Position numbers and translations under genes: made by a program
Source: Peptostreptococcus porci
GTDB lineage: Bacteria; Bacillota; Clostridia; Peptostreptococcales; Peptostreptococcaceae
DNA: 64,000 nucleotides
Direction of reading: 5' to 3'
Assembly: GCF_009695815.1 (NCBI RefSeq)
Contig: NZ_VUNE01000002.1
Span: forward strand, 248,001-312,000
Notes under the pieces: model-generated
The model's input: the letters and a program-made list of their open reading frames with translations, nothing else
Databases searched by the model: none
Told to the model about the DNA's origin: nothing
Shown here: positions 36,392-45,270 of the stretch, in pieces
How positions within the stretch are numbered: position 1 is the first letter of the stretch
Layout: each line of letters starts with the position of its first letter

Positions 36392-37239
36392 CTTACTTTC
36401 CTCCCTTTAATCACGACAAACGCCGAATTAACTACTAATATAATCACAAACAAAACTAATGATGTCGCTATCAAGGATTCTCTATGTGTTCCTTGAGCAT
36501 ATGACATCTCCATCACTATATTTGTCGTCAATGTTCTTACACCGTCAAACATAGAGTCAGGTATTCTAACTTGATTACCACAAACTCTTAACACAGCCAT
36601 TGTTTCACCAATAGCCCTACCCAAAGCCAAAATTATTGATGCAAATACCCCGCTTCTAGCAGCAGGTACTACTGCCTTAAAAACACTTTCTTCATCATTT
36701 GCACCCAGTGCCCTACTCCCCTCATAGTATGATTGTGGAACAGAGTTAATACTCGATTCAGACAAAACTATTATTGTCGGCAAAATCATTATTGCCAAAA
36801 GTATCGATGAAGTCAGAACACTCAAACCATCGCCTTGTATATTCCTAATCAGAGGTGCTATCATATTTAAAGCAAAGAATCCATACACTATTGATGGTAT
36901 TCCTGCCATTAATTGAACTAAAGATTTTAAAAATCTGTAATATTTCCTATCACAAAATTTTGCTAGATATATAGCTGTCAATACTCCAATCGGTACTGCC
37001 AAAACCAAAGCACCGACTGTTATATATACCGAACCGAGTATCATTGGTAATAGCCCAAACTCACTAGGTGAGTTTGTTGGGAACCATTCTTTTCCCAACA
37101 AGAACTTCAATAGTCCGTACTCCGCTATAAACGGAAACCCACCTTTTATAATGAATGTAGCTATTACTATGATTGACATTATGCTCACTATTGATGAAAT
37201 CACAAATATATTCTTCATCAACTTTTCATATAGCTTCAT
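36388..37239 (-). CDS. pstC: Phosphate ABC transporter permease PstC
   Basis: A 283-residue membrane subunit. It has FLLGKEWFPTNSPSEFGLLP, typical of PstC, AVPIGVLTAIYLAKF, AGIPSIVYGFFALN and the EAA loop GANDEESVFKAVVPAARSGV. It pairs with PstA and PstB. GGGAGAAAAAA precedes the ATG. It is separated from pstS by 102 bases containing a 12-nt repeat. Confidence 0.96.
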   Translation of the reverse strand: MKLYEKLMKNIFVISSIVSIMSIIVIATFIIKGGFPFIAEYGLLKFLLGKEWFPTNSPSEFGLLPMILGSVYITVGALVLAVPIGVLTAIYLAKFCDRKYYRFLKSLVQLMAGIPSIVYGFFALNMIAPLIRNIQGDGLSVLTSSILLAIMILPTIIVLSESSINSVPQSYYEGSRALGANDEESVFKAVVPAARSGVFASIILALGRAIGETMAVLRVCGNQVRIPDSMFDGVRTLTTNIVMEMSYAQGTHRESLIATSLVLFVIILVVNSAFVVIKGRKVS

Positions 37240-37276
37240 TTTTTTCTCCCTAAATTTTTAACTAAAAATTATTTCT

Positions 37277-37312
37277 ACACAATTTATCACGAAATTTATC
37301 ATCAAATTTATT
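37277..37312. repeat. 12-nt tandem repeat between pstS and pstC, 3 copies
   Basis: Three imperfect 12-base units sharing AATTTAT on the plus strand. No stop-codon link with pstS is evident. Confidence 0.6.
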
Positions 37313-37341
37313 ATTCATATAAAATCATGTCTGATTATTTT

Positions 37342-38208
37342 TTATTCTACTTCACTCCATTCAACTATCTTTCCAGTATATACTGATTTGATATTGTCAA
37401 GAGAAATGCTTTCTACCTTACTTTCATTGTTTGCTATTATTGCTATACCATCCAAAGCCAAAGTGTATGTTTCCAATTTTTCTTCAGGCTTCAAATCTCT
37501 TGAACTCATTGCCAAATCAGCTACACCTGCCAAAGCATCAGATATTCCAGCACTTGATCCATTAGATTGTATTTCTATTTCCAAATCAGGATTTAAAGAA
37601 CCATATTTTTCAACTAATTTTTCCATTAATGGAGTCACACTTGTCGAGCCTGATATTGATAGCTTACCTTTTGGTTTGCTAGTTTCAAATTCAGTCCCCT
37701 TATCTATTGAAATATATCCATCTTTTTCAATTTCAGTAGATGCCTCTTGAGAAGCTAAGAACTTTAAGAAATCTTTTGCACCTGCGCTCAGCTTACCGTT
37801 CTGATAAGCGATCAGAAATGGTCTTTGCAACTTATATGACTTGTTCTTAATATTATCCTTCGAAGGCTCTACACCATCAACCTTAACTGCCTTTACTACA
37901 TCACTCAAGCTACCCAATGAGATGTAACCAATAGCGTTTTTATCATTTTGTACTGTTGACATAACAGATTCAGTTGAATTTTGTATTATAGCATCTTTTG
38001 TTGTATAGTCCACTTTATTACCGCTGCTGTCTTTTTCAAGAACTCCCGTAATTTCTACAAAAGCATCTCTTGTGCCAGATCCATTTTCTCTCGATACTAC
38101 GTGAATACTATTATCTGATTTTCCTGAACTAGAGCTGTCACTCTTTCCACATCCTGTTAAAACCAAGCCCATTACAGATATACCAATCAGCATTTTCCTA
38201 ATTTTCAT
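37342..38208 (-). CDS. pstS: Phosphate-binding lipoprotein PstS with permuted lobe order
   Basis: Lipoprotein receptor for phosphate: signal peptide with lipobox LVLTGC (Cys20). In classical PstS the mature protein begins with GSTSVTPLMEKL and later has VVSREEGSGTRDAF. Here the order is reversed: VVSRENGSGTRDAF, QNSTESVM and NAIGYISLGSL come first (about 37-110), and GSTSVTPLMEKLVEKYGSLN, GSSAGISDAL, MSSRDLKPEEK and ALDGIAIIAN come last (about 190-270), ending at KIVEWSEVE, where the classical chain would continue into the first half. All phosphate-contact segments are present, so the fold is probably circularly permuted, not truncated. Length 288 is normal. I recall similar order in other Firmicutes but cannot search. 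Confidence 0.92.
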   Translation of the reverse strand: MKIRKMLIGISVMGLVLTGCGKSDSSSSGKSDNSIHVVSRENGSGTRDAFVEITGVLEKDSSGNKVDYTTKDAIIQNSTESVMSTVQNDKNAIGYISLGSLSDVVKAVKVDGVEPSKDNIKNKSYKLQRPFLIAYQNGKLSAGAKDFLKFLASQEASTEIEKDGYISIDKGTEFETSKPKGKLSISGSTSVTPLMEKLVEKYGSLNPDLEIEIQSNGSSAGISDALAGVADLAMSSRDLKPEEKLETYTLALDGIAIIANNESKVESISLDNIKSVYTGKIVEWSEVE

Positions 38209-38299
38209 AACGTCCTCCCAAAATATTAATAATTACTTTCCACTTTGGTACAAATACTTTTATGTACCACGTTTATCTATGATTCTATATTAATAGTTA

Positions 38300-38362
38300 A
38301 TTGTAAGGAAATAATTACCTTTTTGTAAAATGTATGTAAAATTTACTGTAATAAGCTATAAA
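38300..38362 (-). promoter_or_regulatory. pstS promoter with PHO box
   Basis: On the minus strand TTTATA, TTACAG, TTTACA, TTTACA occur at exact 11-base steps (38362-38357, 38351-38346, 38340-38335, 38329-38324), the arrangement of TTAACA-like direct repeats bound by PhoP in Bacillus. The last repeat doubles as the -35, followed after 18 bases by TACAAT (38305-38300). Confidence 0.75.
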
Positions 38363-38377
38363 AAAGATATATAATTT

Positions 38378-38490
38378 ATTATGATGATATTTATTTGTTA
38401 CAAAATCTTCATTACGTTATGATTATATTTATTCACCATAAAATCTTCATTGCGTTATGATTATATTATGTGCTACAGAATTTACACTAC
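38378..38490 (+). repeat. 38-nt tandem repeat, 3 copies, upstream of hydrolase gene
   Basis: Units 38378-38415, 38416-38453 and 38454-38490 (37 nt). The first two differ at about eight positions and the third is more diverged. Shared cores are GTTATGATTATAT and AAAATCTTCATT. The last unit abuts the GGGAGG ribosome site of the hydrolase. The array lies between the divergent pstS and hydrolase promoters. Confidence 0.85.
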
Positions 38491-38501
38491 GGGAGGTGCT
38501 T

Positions 38502-39425
38502 ATGAAGTATTTTAATAGAGATAATGCAAAAATATATTACAAGGAATGGAGTTGTGCATCAACACCAAAAGCTGTTATTTTAATCGTTCATGGAATGGCT
38601 GAGCATATTTCAAGATATTCCGATTTTGCCAATTTTTTGAATAAAGGAGAAATAGATGTATTGGGAATGGATTTAAGAGCACATGGTCAAACTGGAAGTG
38701 AAATGAACTCACTTGGACATTTTGCCAATGATGACTGGAATAATATACTTAAGGATATTGAATATCTTTTGAATATAAAAAAAGACGAGTATCACAAAAA
38801 ATATGGAAAAAATATCCCTTTTTTCATATTGGGTCATAGTATGGGATCTTTTATCACTAGAAATTTTATAAACGAATATGATGCCAAATTGTCTGGCATA
38901 ATAATCATGGGAGCTGGAAACGCAGATAATCCTGTCCTATACAATATTACCAGATTAATTACCACATTTGGCGAAAAGAAAAAGATTGCAAAATTTGTAC
39001 ACAAATCCGCATTTAAGAGCAACAACGACAAGATATCTGACCCTAAAACTACTTTCGACTGGCTGAGTACAGATTCCAATGAAGTGAAGAAGTATATTGA
39101 GGACTCTTTCTGTGGAATGTACATGACAAATGGTTTTTATAATGAATTTATGAAAGGAATGCAAAAAATTTCAAAACTTGAAAAGAAGAATTTGCATAAA
39201 AAAACTCTGGCTGATACTCCTATATTGTTTATTTCAGGAAAAGATGATCCAGTTGGTGGATACGGCAAGTTTGTAGAAAGTGCAAGAGAAAAATATATAC
39301 GCAATGGAAATAAAAAAACAAGCTTGATTTTGTATGATGGCATGAGACATGAGGTCTTGAATGAAAAAGATAGGGCTAGAGTATACTCCGATATAAAGTT
39401 ATTTATTGAAAATTGTATTGGTTAA
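38502..39425 (+). CDS. Alpha/beta hydrolase, lysophospholipase / monoacylglycerol lipase type
   Basis: A 307-residue serine hydrolase without signal peptide. The Hydrolase_4 pattern is clear: VHGMAEHISRYSDFANFL (oxyanion region), DLRAHGQTG, nucleophile elbow GHSMGSFITR, the acid in FISGKDDPVGG and the catalytic His in GMRHEVLNE. Likely acts on lysophospholipids or monoglycerides. ATG 38502 follows GGGAGGTG; the open frame upstream is within the 38-nt repeat. Single-gene unit with a strong terminator. Confidence 0.9.
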   Translation: MKYFNRDNAKIYYKEWSCASTPKAVILIVHGMAEHISRYSDFANFLNKGEIDVLGMDLRAHGQTGSEMNSLGHFANDDWNNILKDIEYLLNIKKDEYHKKYGKNIPFFILGHSMGSFITRNFINEYDAKLSGIIIMGAGNADNPVLYNITRLITTFGEKKKIAKFVHKSAFKSNNDKISDPKTTFDWLSTDSNEVKKYIEDSFCGMYMTNGFYNEFMKGMQKISKLEKKNLHKKTLADTPILFISGKDDPVGGYGKFVESAREKYIRNGNKKTSLILYDGMRHEVLNEKDRARVYSDIKLFIENCIG

Positions 39426-39556
39426 TTATTGAAAATCGGTAGAATATTATAATTTATTTTTCGAACTAAAATCACTTTGCAAATTGACGATAAATTTTTT
39501 ATATTTAATTCGTCGACGTTTTTTGACAAAGAACCATATTTAAAATATAATTATCC

Positions 39557-39613
39557 CTAAATTACTTAAGAACCTGCAAGAATGCAGGTTCTTAAGATAA
39601 TTTAGATTTTTTT
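39557..39613 (+). terminator. Very long terminator hairpin after hydrolase
   Basis: A 22-bp stem (39557-39578 against 39583-39605) with one bulged A and an AGAA loop, then seven T. Core arms are TTAAGAACCTGCA and TGCAGGTTCTTAA. It may also stop the convergent CWB2 gene. Nothing else is seen in 39426-39698. Confidence 0.88.
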
Positions 39614-39698
39614 ATAAGTTTTTACATCTAAAATGTTAAAAACTATTTTTTACAAAACATTATGTAAAGATTAGATTTAACGCAGTTAAATATAGTAA

Positions 39699-42600
39699 CT
39701 ACTTCGCCTTATTCAATGCATCTTTAACAGCATTATGAATTGCATTACTAGTCACTGTCGCGTTTGTCACAACATCAATACCATCTTCGCCAATATTACT
39801 ATTTTTTACTCTATCAATGTTTTTATCTTTGTATTTTTCAAAGTTCTTGGATGCCATTAGAAAATATCCTTTATTAAAATCAGAATAGTCACTTCCATTA
39901 TCCTCTACACTTAAAATTTTATTATCTTTGACTTTTACTTTAAGTTTAACCGAATAATTTGATTGTCCCATCCAATCTGCATTTTCAGGTTTTACCGCTT
40001 CAGCCTGACCAAGATAATCTTTTTCGACTGCTTCTGGATATGCCCAAGTTATATTTATCGCTCTTCCAGTATACAATTTTTTATCATATACATTTACGGT
40101 GAACACTGATCCTGATCTAGTTATCTCATGTTCAATCTTTTGACCAGATTTATTTAAGACTTCAACATCAAATGAATCTTCTTTCCATGTTTTATATTTT
40201 TCAGAAATAGGTACACCTAGTCTTCTTACAACAGTCTTACCATCAGACCATTCATTTTCATTAAACTCTAGTTCAGCTAAGATTTCACTTCCGCCTTTTT
40301 CTTTTATAAATACTTTTGCTGGTAGAAAATCATCCATCTGGGCTTGAACAAACTTCCAAGTTATATTTATCGCTCTTCCAGTATATAATTTCTTATCATA
40401 CACATTTACAGTAAATACCGACCCTGATCTAGTTATCTCATGCTCAAGCTTTTGTCCAGATTTATTTAAAACATCTATATCAAATGAATCCTTTGACCAC
40501 ATTTTATATTTTTCAGAAATAGGTGTATCTAATCGTCTTACTACAGTCTTACCATCAGCCCATTCTTCTTCACCAATTTTAAGTTCTGCTAAAACCTCAC
40601 TTCCATCATTTGGTTTCACAACTATTTTTGCAGGAATATAATCTGTTATTTTAATAAATTTGAAATTATCAAATTTAATATACGTATTATCTGAATCTTT
40701 AAAATCAATTTTTATAGAATCATCTGATATTTTAACAGTAGCTTCTATTTTTTCATTTTTACCATTAAATACCTCTAAATTTAGCTCTCCAAGTTTCTTT
40801 TCATAGTCACTAGGTAACTCCAAATTACTCATCACAAGATTCTTATTATTTTTTTCCCAATCGCTTGCATTTATATGTACCTCTTTCACAATACTACCAT
40901 CTTTTGATTTTATTAAAACTTTATGAGGTGCACTTGCATCGACTGGCTTTTCAATTTTTCTTGCTATTAATCTATAGATTGAAGACTCCCATGTTTCATC
41001 TTCTCCAAGTTTATAATTATTATTAAATTTTTCAAGCTTATAATAATTTGTTCTGTCATTATACTCGCCTGTACTTATAACATTATCATTTTTATATAAC
41101 TCTACTTTTTCTATTTCCTTATCAAAAGACTCATCATATTGAATTTCACTTGTTATATTTATTTTTTTGTTACTTTTATCTTTAAAGGTAACCAATATAT
41201 AATCAGGTCTAACTTTTTTCTTTTCAGGACCTTTTGCAACATTCAAGTTTATTTTTTCCATCGCATATCCTGATTCATCTTTCACTTCAAGATCAATGAA
41301 GTACTTATTGTTATCAATGTTCAGAATTTGACCTTGCTTATAATTTGAAGTTATACCATATTTTTCAAGATCGGAAAATTTAACATTTTGAATGACTCTA
41401 CCATCTGACATTCCAATATCATATAAAACAAAATTAAAATCAGCAGCCTTGTTATTTTCTAGCTTTGTATTATTAATAACTCTAACTCTATCTTTACTTG
41501 GATCAAATTCATTGTTTCCAGCAATCTTAATGTAAGCTACTTTCTGATCTTTCTTGTCATCTTTATATTTTTTCGCTCTTTCAATCGCTTTTTCTGAGGC
41601 TTTTACATATCCTTTTGCTGTCTTTGTTGCAGTAGTTACTACATCAGCATATTTACCCTTATTTTGTAAATCTCCATGTGAAAGTTCTTCTGCTATTTTA
41701 ACCAAATCAGTTTCAATTGTTCCCTTTAACATACTCAATATATTCTTTGATTTTTTTATATACTCTTCACCTTCACCGCCATGCTTGATAGGTTCAACAG
41801 ATTCAATTTTACCATCAGATATCTTTACTTTGACAATTGTAGCGCCATTTTGACTTGTTCCGTACCCTTCAAATGCAGTACCATACCAAACACCATCCGC
41901 TGGTTTATCAGCCAACTGAGGTTTTTCTGGATTTGGTTTTTCTGGATTTGGCTTTTCTTTATTCGGTTTAATGACAGTTCCCAGCACCTTTTTGTCTTCT
42001 TCTTTTTTCGAATCTTTTGTTTCAACAACATTTGAAATACTCTTAAAAGTACTATCTGACACTGTGTTAGGACCACCTATAACCTTTATATTATCAATAT
42101 TTTTCTTATTCTTTTCTATATAGTCAATAGTTGCTGTACCCTTCTTACCATCAACCAATAACATTGGAGCTTTGAGTTTTCCGGCAATTGATGACGCAGA
42201 TAATGCATCAGTAAAATTATCGCCTGACGCAACTACCAAGTTTTTCAAATTCGTAAAGTGTTTAGCTACCTCCAATGAAGTCTCATATCTATCTCTACCT
42301 GATATTCTCTTTACGTTACTAGTAAATAGCTTTGAGTCTTTTTCCAAACTATCATCAACTGACTTGTTTCCACCAATAATAGTTATAGAGTTTGGGTTTA
42401 TTTTCTTAATATAGTCTTTCACGCTCTGAGGTATTTCATTAGATTTCACCAACAATATTGATCTATTGTTAAGAAGTGCAATACCTGATGCTGTAAGTGA
42501 ATCAGGGAATAAATCGCCATTCACCAATATTAGATCCTTACTTCCAGTTACCTGAGCTATTTTTACAGACGTTTCGTATCTATCCATACCAGATAATCTT

Positions 42601-42977
42601 GACACTTTGGCACCCAATGATTTAATATCATTCTCGACTGCAGAAGATATAGTCTCACTTCCACCTAATATATATACTTCCTTTGCCTTTGATATTTTTG
42701 CTCTTACTGATGGTTCTAACTTATCCTTTGATGCTAGTACTATTGGATATTTCCCACTAGTTAAAACTGATCCGGCTAGTGCATCTGGAAACATTTCACC
42801 ACTTGCCATGATAACCTTTTCAAATGAACTTGATAATGCATCTGCTACTTTGATTGAAGTTTCGTATCTATCTTTACCATAGATTCTTTCAATCTTCTTC
42901 TCTTCTGCCAAAGCATTTGATTGTAGCAATAATGTAAGTGACAATGATAGCAAAATCATTTTGTCTAACTTTTTCAT
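39699..42977 (-). CDS. Secreted CWB2 cell-wall-binding protein with two FMN_bind-like domains
   Basis: A 1092-residue surface protein. Order: signal peptide (about 1-24, ending NALAEE); three CWB2 repeats (about 28-325; signatures RIYGKDRYETSIKVAD, RLSGMDRYETS, RISGRDRYETS) that bind anionic wall polymer; a Pro/Glu/Lys linker; an FMN_bind-like domain (about 355-470, GVWYGTAFEGYG to DVVTTATKTAKGY); a middle region; two nearly identical 104-residue repeats (about 775-985) plus a more distant third before them; and a terminal FMN_bind-like domain (about 985-1092, ending DVVTNATVTSNAIHNA). The usual flavinylation motif has Gly before Ala-Thr; here it is Thr or Asn, so covalent FMN is uncertain. 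Role probably surface redox or ligand binding; unproven. Confidence 0.85.
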   Translation of the reverse strand: MKKLDKMILLSLSLTLLLQSNALAEEKKIERIYGKDRYETSIKVADALSSSFEKVIMASGEMFPDALAGSVLTSGKYPIVLASKDKLEPSVRAKISKAKEVYILGGSETISSAVENDIKSLGAKVSRLSGMDRYETSVKIAQVTGSKDLILVNGDLFPDSLTASGIALLNNRSILLVKSNEIPQSVKDYIKKINPNSITIIGGNKSVDDSLEKDSKLFTSNVKRISGRDRYETSLEVAKHFTNLKNLVVASGDNFTDALSASSIAGKLKAPMLLVDGKKGTATIDYIEKNKKNIDNIKVIGGPNTVSDSTFKSISNVVETKDSKKEEDKKVLGTVIKPNKEKPNPEKPNPEKPQLADKPADGVWYGTAFEGYGTSQNGATIVKVKISDGKIESVEPIKHGGEGEEYIKKSKNILSMLKGTIETDLVKIAEELSHGDLQNKGKYADVVTTATKTAKGYVKASEKAIERAKKYKDDKKDQKVAYIKIAGNNEFDPSKDRVRVINNTKLENNKAADFNFVLYDIGMSDGRVIQNVKFSDLEKYGITSNYKQGQILNIDNNKYFIDLEVKDESGYAMEKINLNVAKGPEKKKVRPDYILVTFKDKSNKKINITSEIQYDESFDKEIEKVELYKNDNVISTGEYNDRTNYYKLEKFNNNYKLGEDETWESSIYRLIARKIEKPVDASAPHKVLIKSKDGSIVKEVHINASDWEKNNKNLVMSNLELPSDYEKKLGELNLEVFNGKNEKIEATVKISDDSIKIDFKDSDNTYIKFDNFKFIKITDYIPAKIVVKPNDGSEVLAELKIGEEEWADGKTVVRRLDTPISEKYKMWSKDSFDIDVLNKSGQKLEHEITRSGSVFTVNVYDKKLYTGRAINITWKFVQAQMDDFLPAKVFIKEKGGSEILAELEFNENEWSDGKTVVRRLGVPISEKYKTWKEDSFDVEVLNKSGQKIEHEITRSGSVFTVNVYDKKLYTGRAINITWAYPEAVEKDYLGQAEAVKPENADWMGQSNYSVKLKVKVKDNKILSVEDNGSDYSDFNKGYFLMASKNFEKYKDKNIDRVKNSNIGEDGIDVVTNATVTSNAIHNAVKDALNKAK
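40044..40610 (-). repeat. Internal gene duplication, 312-nt period
   Basis: Two copies of a domain-coding unit offset by 312 bases (104 codons), for example CCAAGTTATATTTATCGC at 40044 and 40356. Long stretches are identical at DNA level, so the duplication is recent or kept homogeneous by recombination. Confidence 0.85.
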
Positions 42978-43068
42978 GAATTCTCCCCCCGTTTATTTAG
43001 AAATTAATTTTGTAAAATATTTTTCATTAAAATGCGATTTTCATATGATAATTTATCGCTTCTTTCTT

Positions 43069-43097
43069 AGAATATCATAGTCAATTGATAATGTCAA
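43069..43097 (-). promoter_or_regulatory. Promoter for the large CWB2 gene
   Basis: TTGACA, 17 bases, TATTCT on the minus strand, giving a leader of roughly 85 bases before the ATG at 42977. Confidence 0.6.
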
Positions 43098-43163
43098 TCA
43101 TTAATATTTTTATTTTTATTATTTTTTGTTCACGTTCATACATAACGATAATAAAATAAATAA

Positions 43164-43203
43164 AACCTCGCAAATCAGCTAATAAATAGCGTTTCACGAG
43201 GTT
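43164..43203 (-). terminator. Terminator downstream of the small CWB2 gene
   Basis: AACCTCG pairs with CGAGGTT, with inner pairing AGCTA/TAGC; a T-rich tract follows on the minus strand. Confidence 0.65.
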
Positions 43204-43426
43204 AAATTATTTCATATAGTTTTAATTGATTTTAATAGTTTCAATTTTTTCAAAATTCCACTATTGCATAACATTACTACGATATATTACATTTTTTCAT
43301 TATAATAACATTATTTAATGCCTGTTCTGTCATACTGTTTGCGTAACTATTATTTTTTGTTCATTTATATATTTATCGTTACATTATTTGTGGTTATATT
43401 ATCTTACCTTATTATTTATTCAATTA
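43204..43426. other. AT-rich gap without a gene
   Basis: Between the terminator and the 3' end of the small CWB2 gene I see no coding frame with a ribosome site and no conserved structure. Confidence 0.5.
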
Positions 43427-44470
43427 TCATTTCTGAATTTTATGAAGCTCCAATATTTCATTTACTACATTTTTTGATATTGTTGACTCACCACCGATTA
43501 TATTTATTCTATCAATTTGTCTTTCGCTGATAAATCTGGCAACTTCGGAATTCAGTGTATTTTTTTCAGTCAGCAGAACAACCGATCCATGTCTTGCTAC
43601 AATTGGTCCCACAGACAATGCGTCAGGAAAATCTTCGCCTGATGCTATAAATACCGTATTGATTTTGCTGTTTAGTTTCTTTTCACACTCCTTTGCAATT
43701 TCAACAGATGTTGCGTACCTATCAGCGCCAGAAAAGCGTGTTGTTACATACTCTGAATTTACGTTTTGTGGGACCGAGTTTATTCCACCAAAAATATACA
43801 ATGTATTCCCCTTATTGCTCTCATTTTTATATGGAATGTACTCAACAATAGGTTTATTATTTTGTGGCAAAATATTTGCGACATCATCATAGTAAATAAA
43901 TGGAGTCGCAGATAGTGCATCAGCAAAATTTGTACCACTCGCATAAGCAATTTTTTCACTTGATTTCGAACCTAGTACGCTGGCTCTGGCATCCGATAGC
44001 TTTTTTGCAGTTTCAAATCTATCAGAACCTGATATCCTATCGACAACAATTCCCATCTTTTTTACTTTATTTTCAATATCTACAGAAACTGAGCTTAAGC
44101 CACCTACAATCGTGACCTTTTTTACCTTCATCTCTGCAATTTTATTCTCTACAACCTTTGGCAATTCCCCCTTCTTTGTCAGAAGTATTGGAGAATTTGA
44201 TACTGACGCAAGTGGTCCTGAAAACAATGCATCAGCAAAATTTTCACCATTTACTAAAAAAATATGCTCTGATCCTCTAACAGATAAGAGGTTTGATAAT
44301 ATCGTTGATGTTTCAAATCTATCGTTACCATAATATCTAAATATTTGAACAGCAGAATTATTTTTCTCCGCATTTGCTATCAAATAATTTTTTTCTTCAC
44401 TATTACCTCTCAATGGGTTCACCATTACCAATGCAATTGCAGCCAAAATCAATTTACCTATCTTTTTCAT
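43427..44470 (-). CDS. Secreted protein of three CWB2 repeats only
   Basis: A 347-residue exported protein: signal peptide (about 1-23), then three CWB2 repeats (signatures RYYGNDRFETSTILS, RISGSDRFETAKKLS and RFSGADRYATSVEIA, each with FADAL or FPDAL and an IVGG/IIGG strand). No effector domain follows. In C. difficile CWB2 triplets trimerise and anchor S-layer proteins to PSII. A triplet without cargo may cap wall sites or act as a small S-layer component; that is inference. It lies upstream of the large CWB2 gene, in the same direction, with a terminator between. Confidence 0.88.
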   Translation of the reverse strand: MKKIGKLILAAIALVMVNPLRGNSEEKNYLIANAEKNNSAVQIFRYYGNDRFETSTILSNLLSVRGSEHIFLVNGENFADALFSGPLASVSNSPILLTKKGELPKVVENKIAEMKVKKVTIVGGLSSVSVDIENKVKKMGIVVDRISGSDRFETAKKLSDARASVLGSKSSEKIAYASGTNFADALSATPFIYYDDVANILPQNNKPIVEYIPYKNESNKGNTLYIFGGINSVPQNVNSEYVTTRFSGADRYATSVEIAKECEKKLNSKINTVFIASGEDFPDALSVGPIVARHGSVVLLTEKNTLNSEVARFISERQIDRINIIGGESTISKNVVNEILELHKIQK

Positions 44471-44581
44471 AATACCTCCAAAACAATTTTTTATAAAAAT
44501 CAGCTTTCATGACAATCTTTGTTATGATAATTTTTTACTATATTTTTTAACAATATTTTTTTCTATAATTTTTTATGGTAG

Positions 44582-45085
44582 CTATTTATTGCTCGAATTA
44601 CACCTTGAATAATGATATGCAATTCTTTCTGTACCATCCTCCACAAATATAACTCCACATTCTAAAAATCCATTTTCAATCAATTTTTTTCTCAATTTAG
44701 CATTATTTTTGTGGGTATCAACTCTAATTTCATCCATCATATCAGCACAATACTTGAATACCTCTTCAAAAATACCACCTGATATTCCAAGACTAGCCAG
44801 TCTATGTATTGTTCCATATGCGTTATTATTAAGCCATTCACCACCGTAAATATTTGTATAGGTCAAATCTTCGCCAAGAATAAAAGAAAAACACGCAGCC
44901 ACCTTGCCCTCTCTTTCGACAATGTACAAATTTCCATTTAGAATATCAACTTTTATAATATCGATATTTGGATAATTACTATCTGGCCATTGAGTTGGAT
45001 TTCCATTATTTTTCATATAATTTCTAGACACATCAAATATCTTTAGTATTATTTCAATGTCATCATTAATGGCTTTTCTAATCAT
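44582..45085 (-). CDS. GNAT family N-acetyltransferase
   Basis: A 167-residue acetyltransferase of the YedL/PhnO-like group. It begins MIRKAINDDIEIILKIFDVSR, has WPDSNYPN, a beta-strand LYIVEREGKVAACFSF, the acetyl-CoA region IHRLASLGISGGIFEEVFKY and IRVDTHKNNAKLRKKLIENGF near the end. Substrate unknown. GGAGATAAC precedes the ATG. An A-rich degenerate repeat follows the stop (44520-44580). Confidence 0.85.
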   Translation of the reverse strand: MIRKAINDDIEIILKIFDVSRNYMKNNGNPTQWPDSNYPNIDIIKVDILNGNLYIVEREGKVAACFSFILGEDLTYTNIYGGEWLNNNAYGTIHRLASLGISGGIFEEVFKYCADMMDEIRVDTHKNNAKLRKKLIENGFLECGVIFVEDGTERIAYHYSRCNSSNK

Positions 45086-45270
45086 ATGTTATCTCCTTCT
45101 CATAAAATTAATAAATATGCTACCCACATAAAATAATAACATTAAAGTATAGTATTTTCAATATTTAGTAATAAGATTCGTATTAAATAGCGTTGATGTT
45201 CATTATTTACAACGTAATATTTTCAAAACAAAAATCATCAGGTATCACTTAAAAAATCTAAATTAATTAA

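Noticed and set aside
45186-45222. Hairpin CGTTG/CAACG between GNAT and DUF3021 genes as a terminator
   Set aside because: Five-bp core with mismatches and no T-run; too weak to list as a feature, although AATAGCGTTGAT recurs at 58406.
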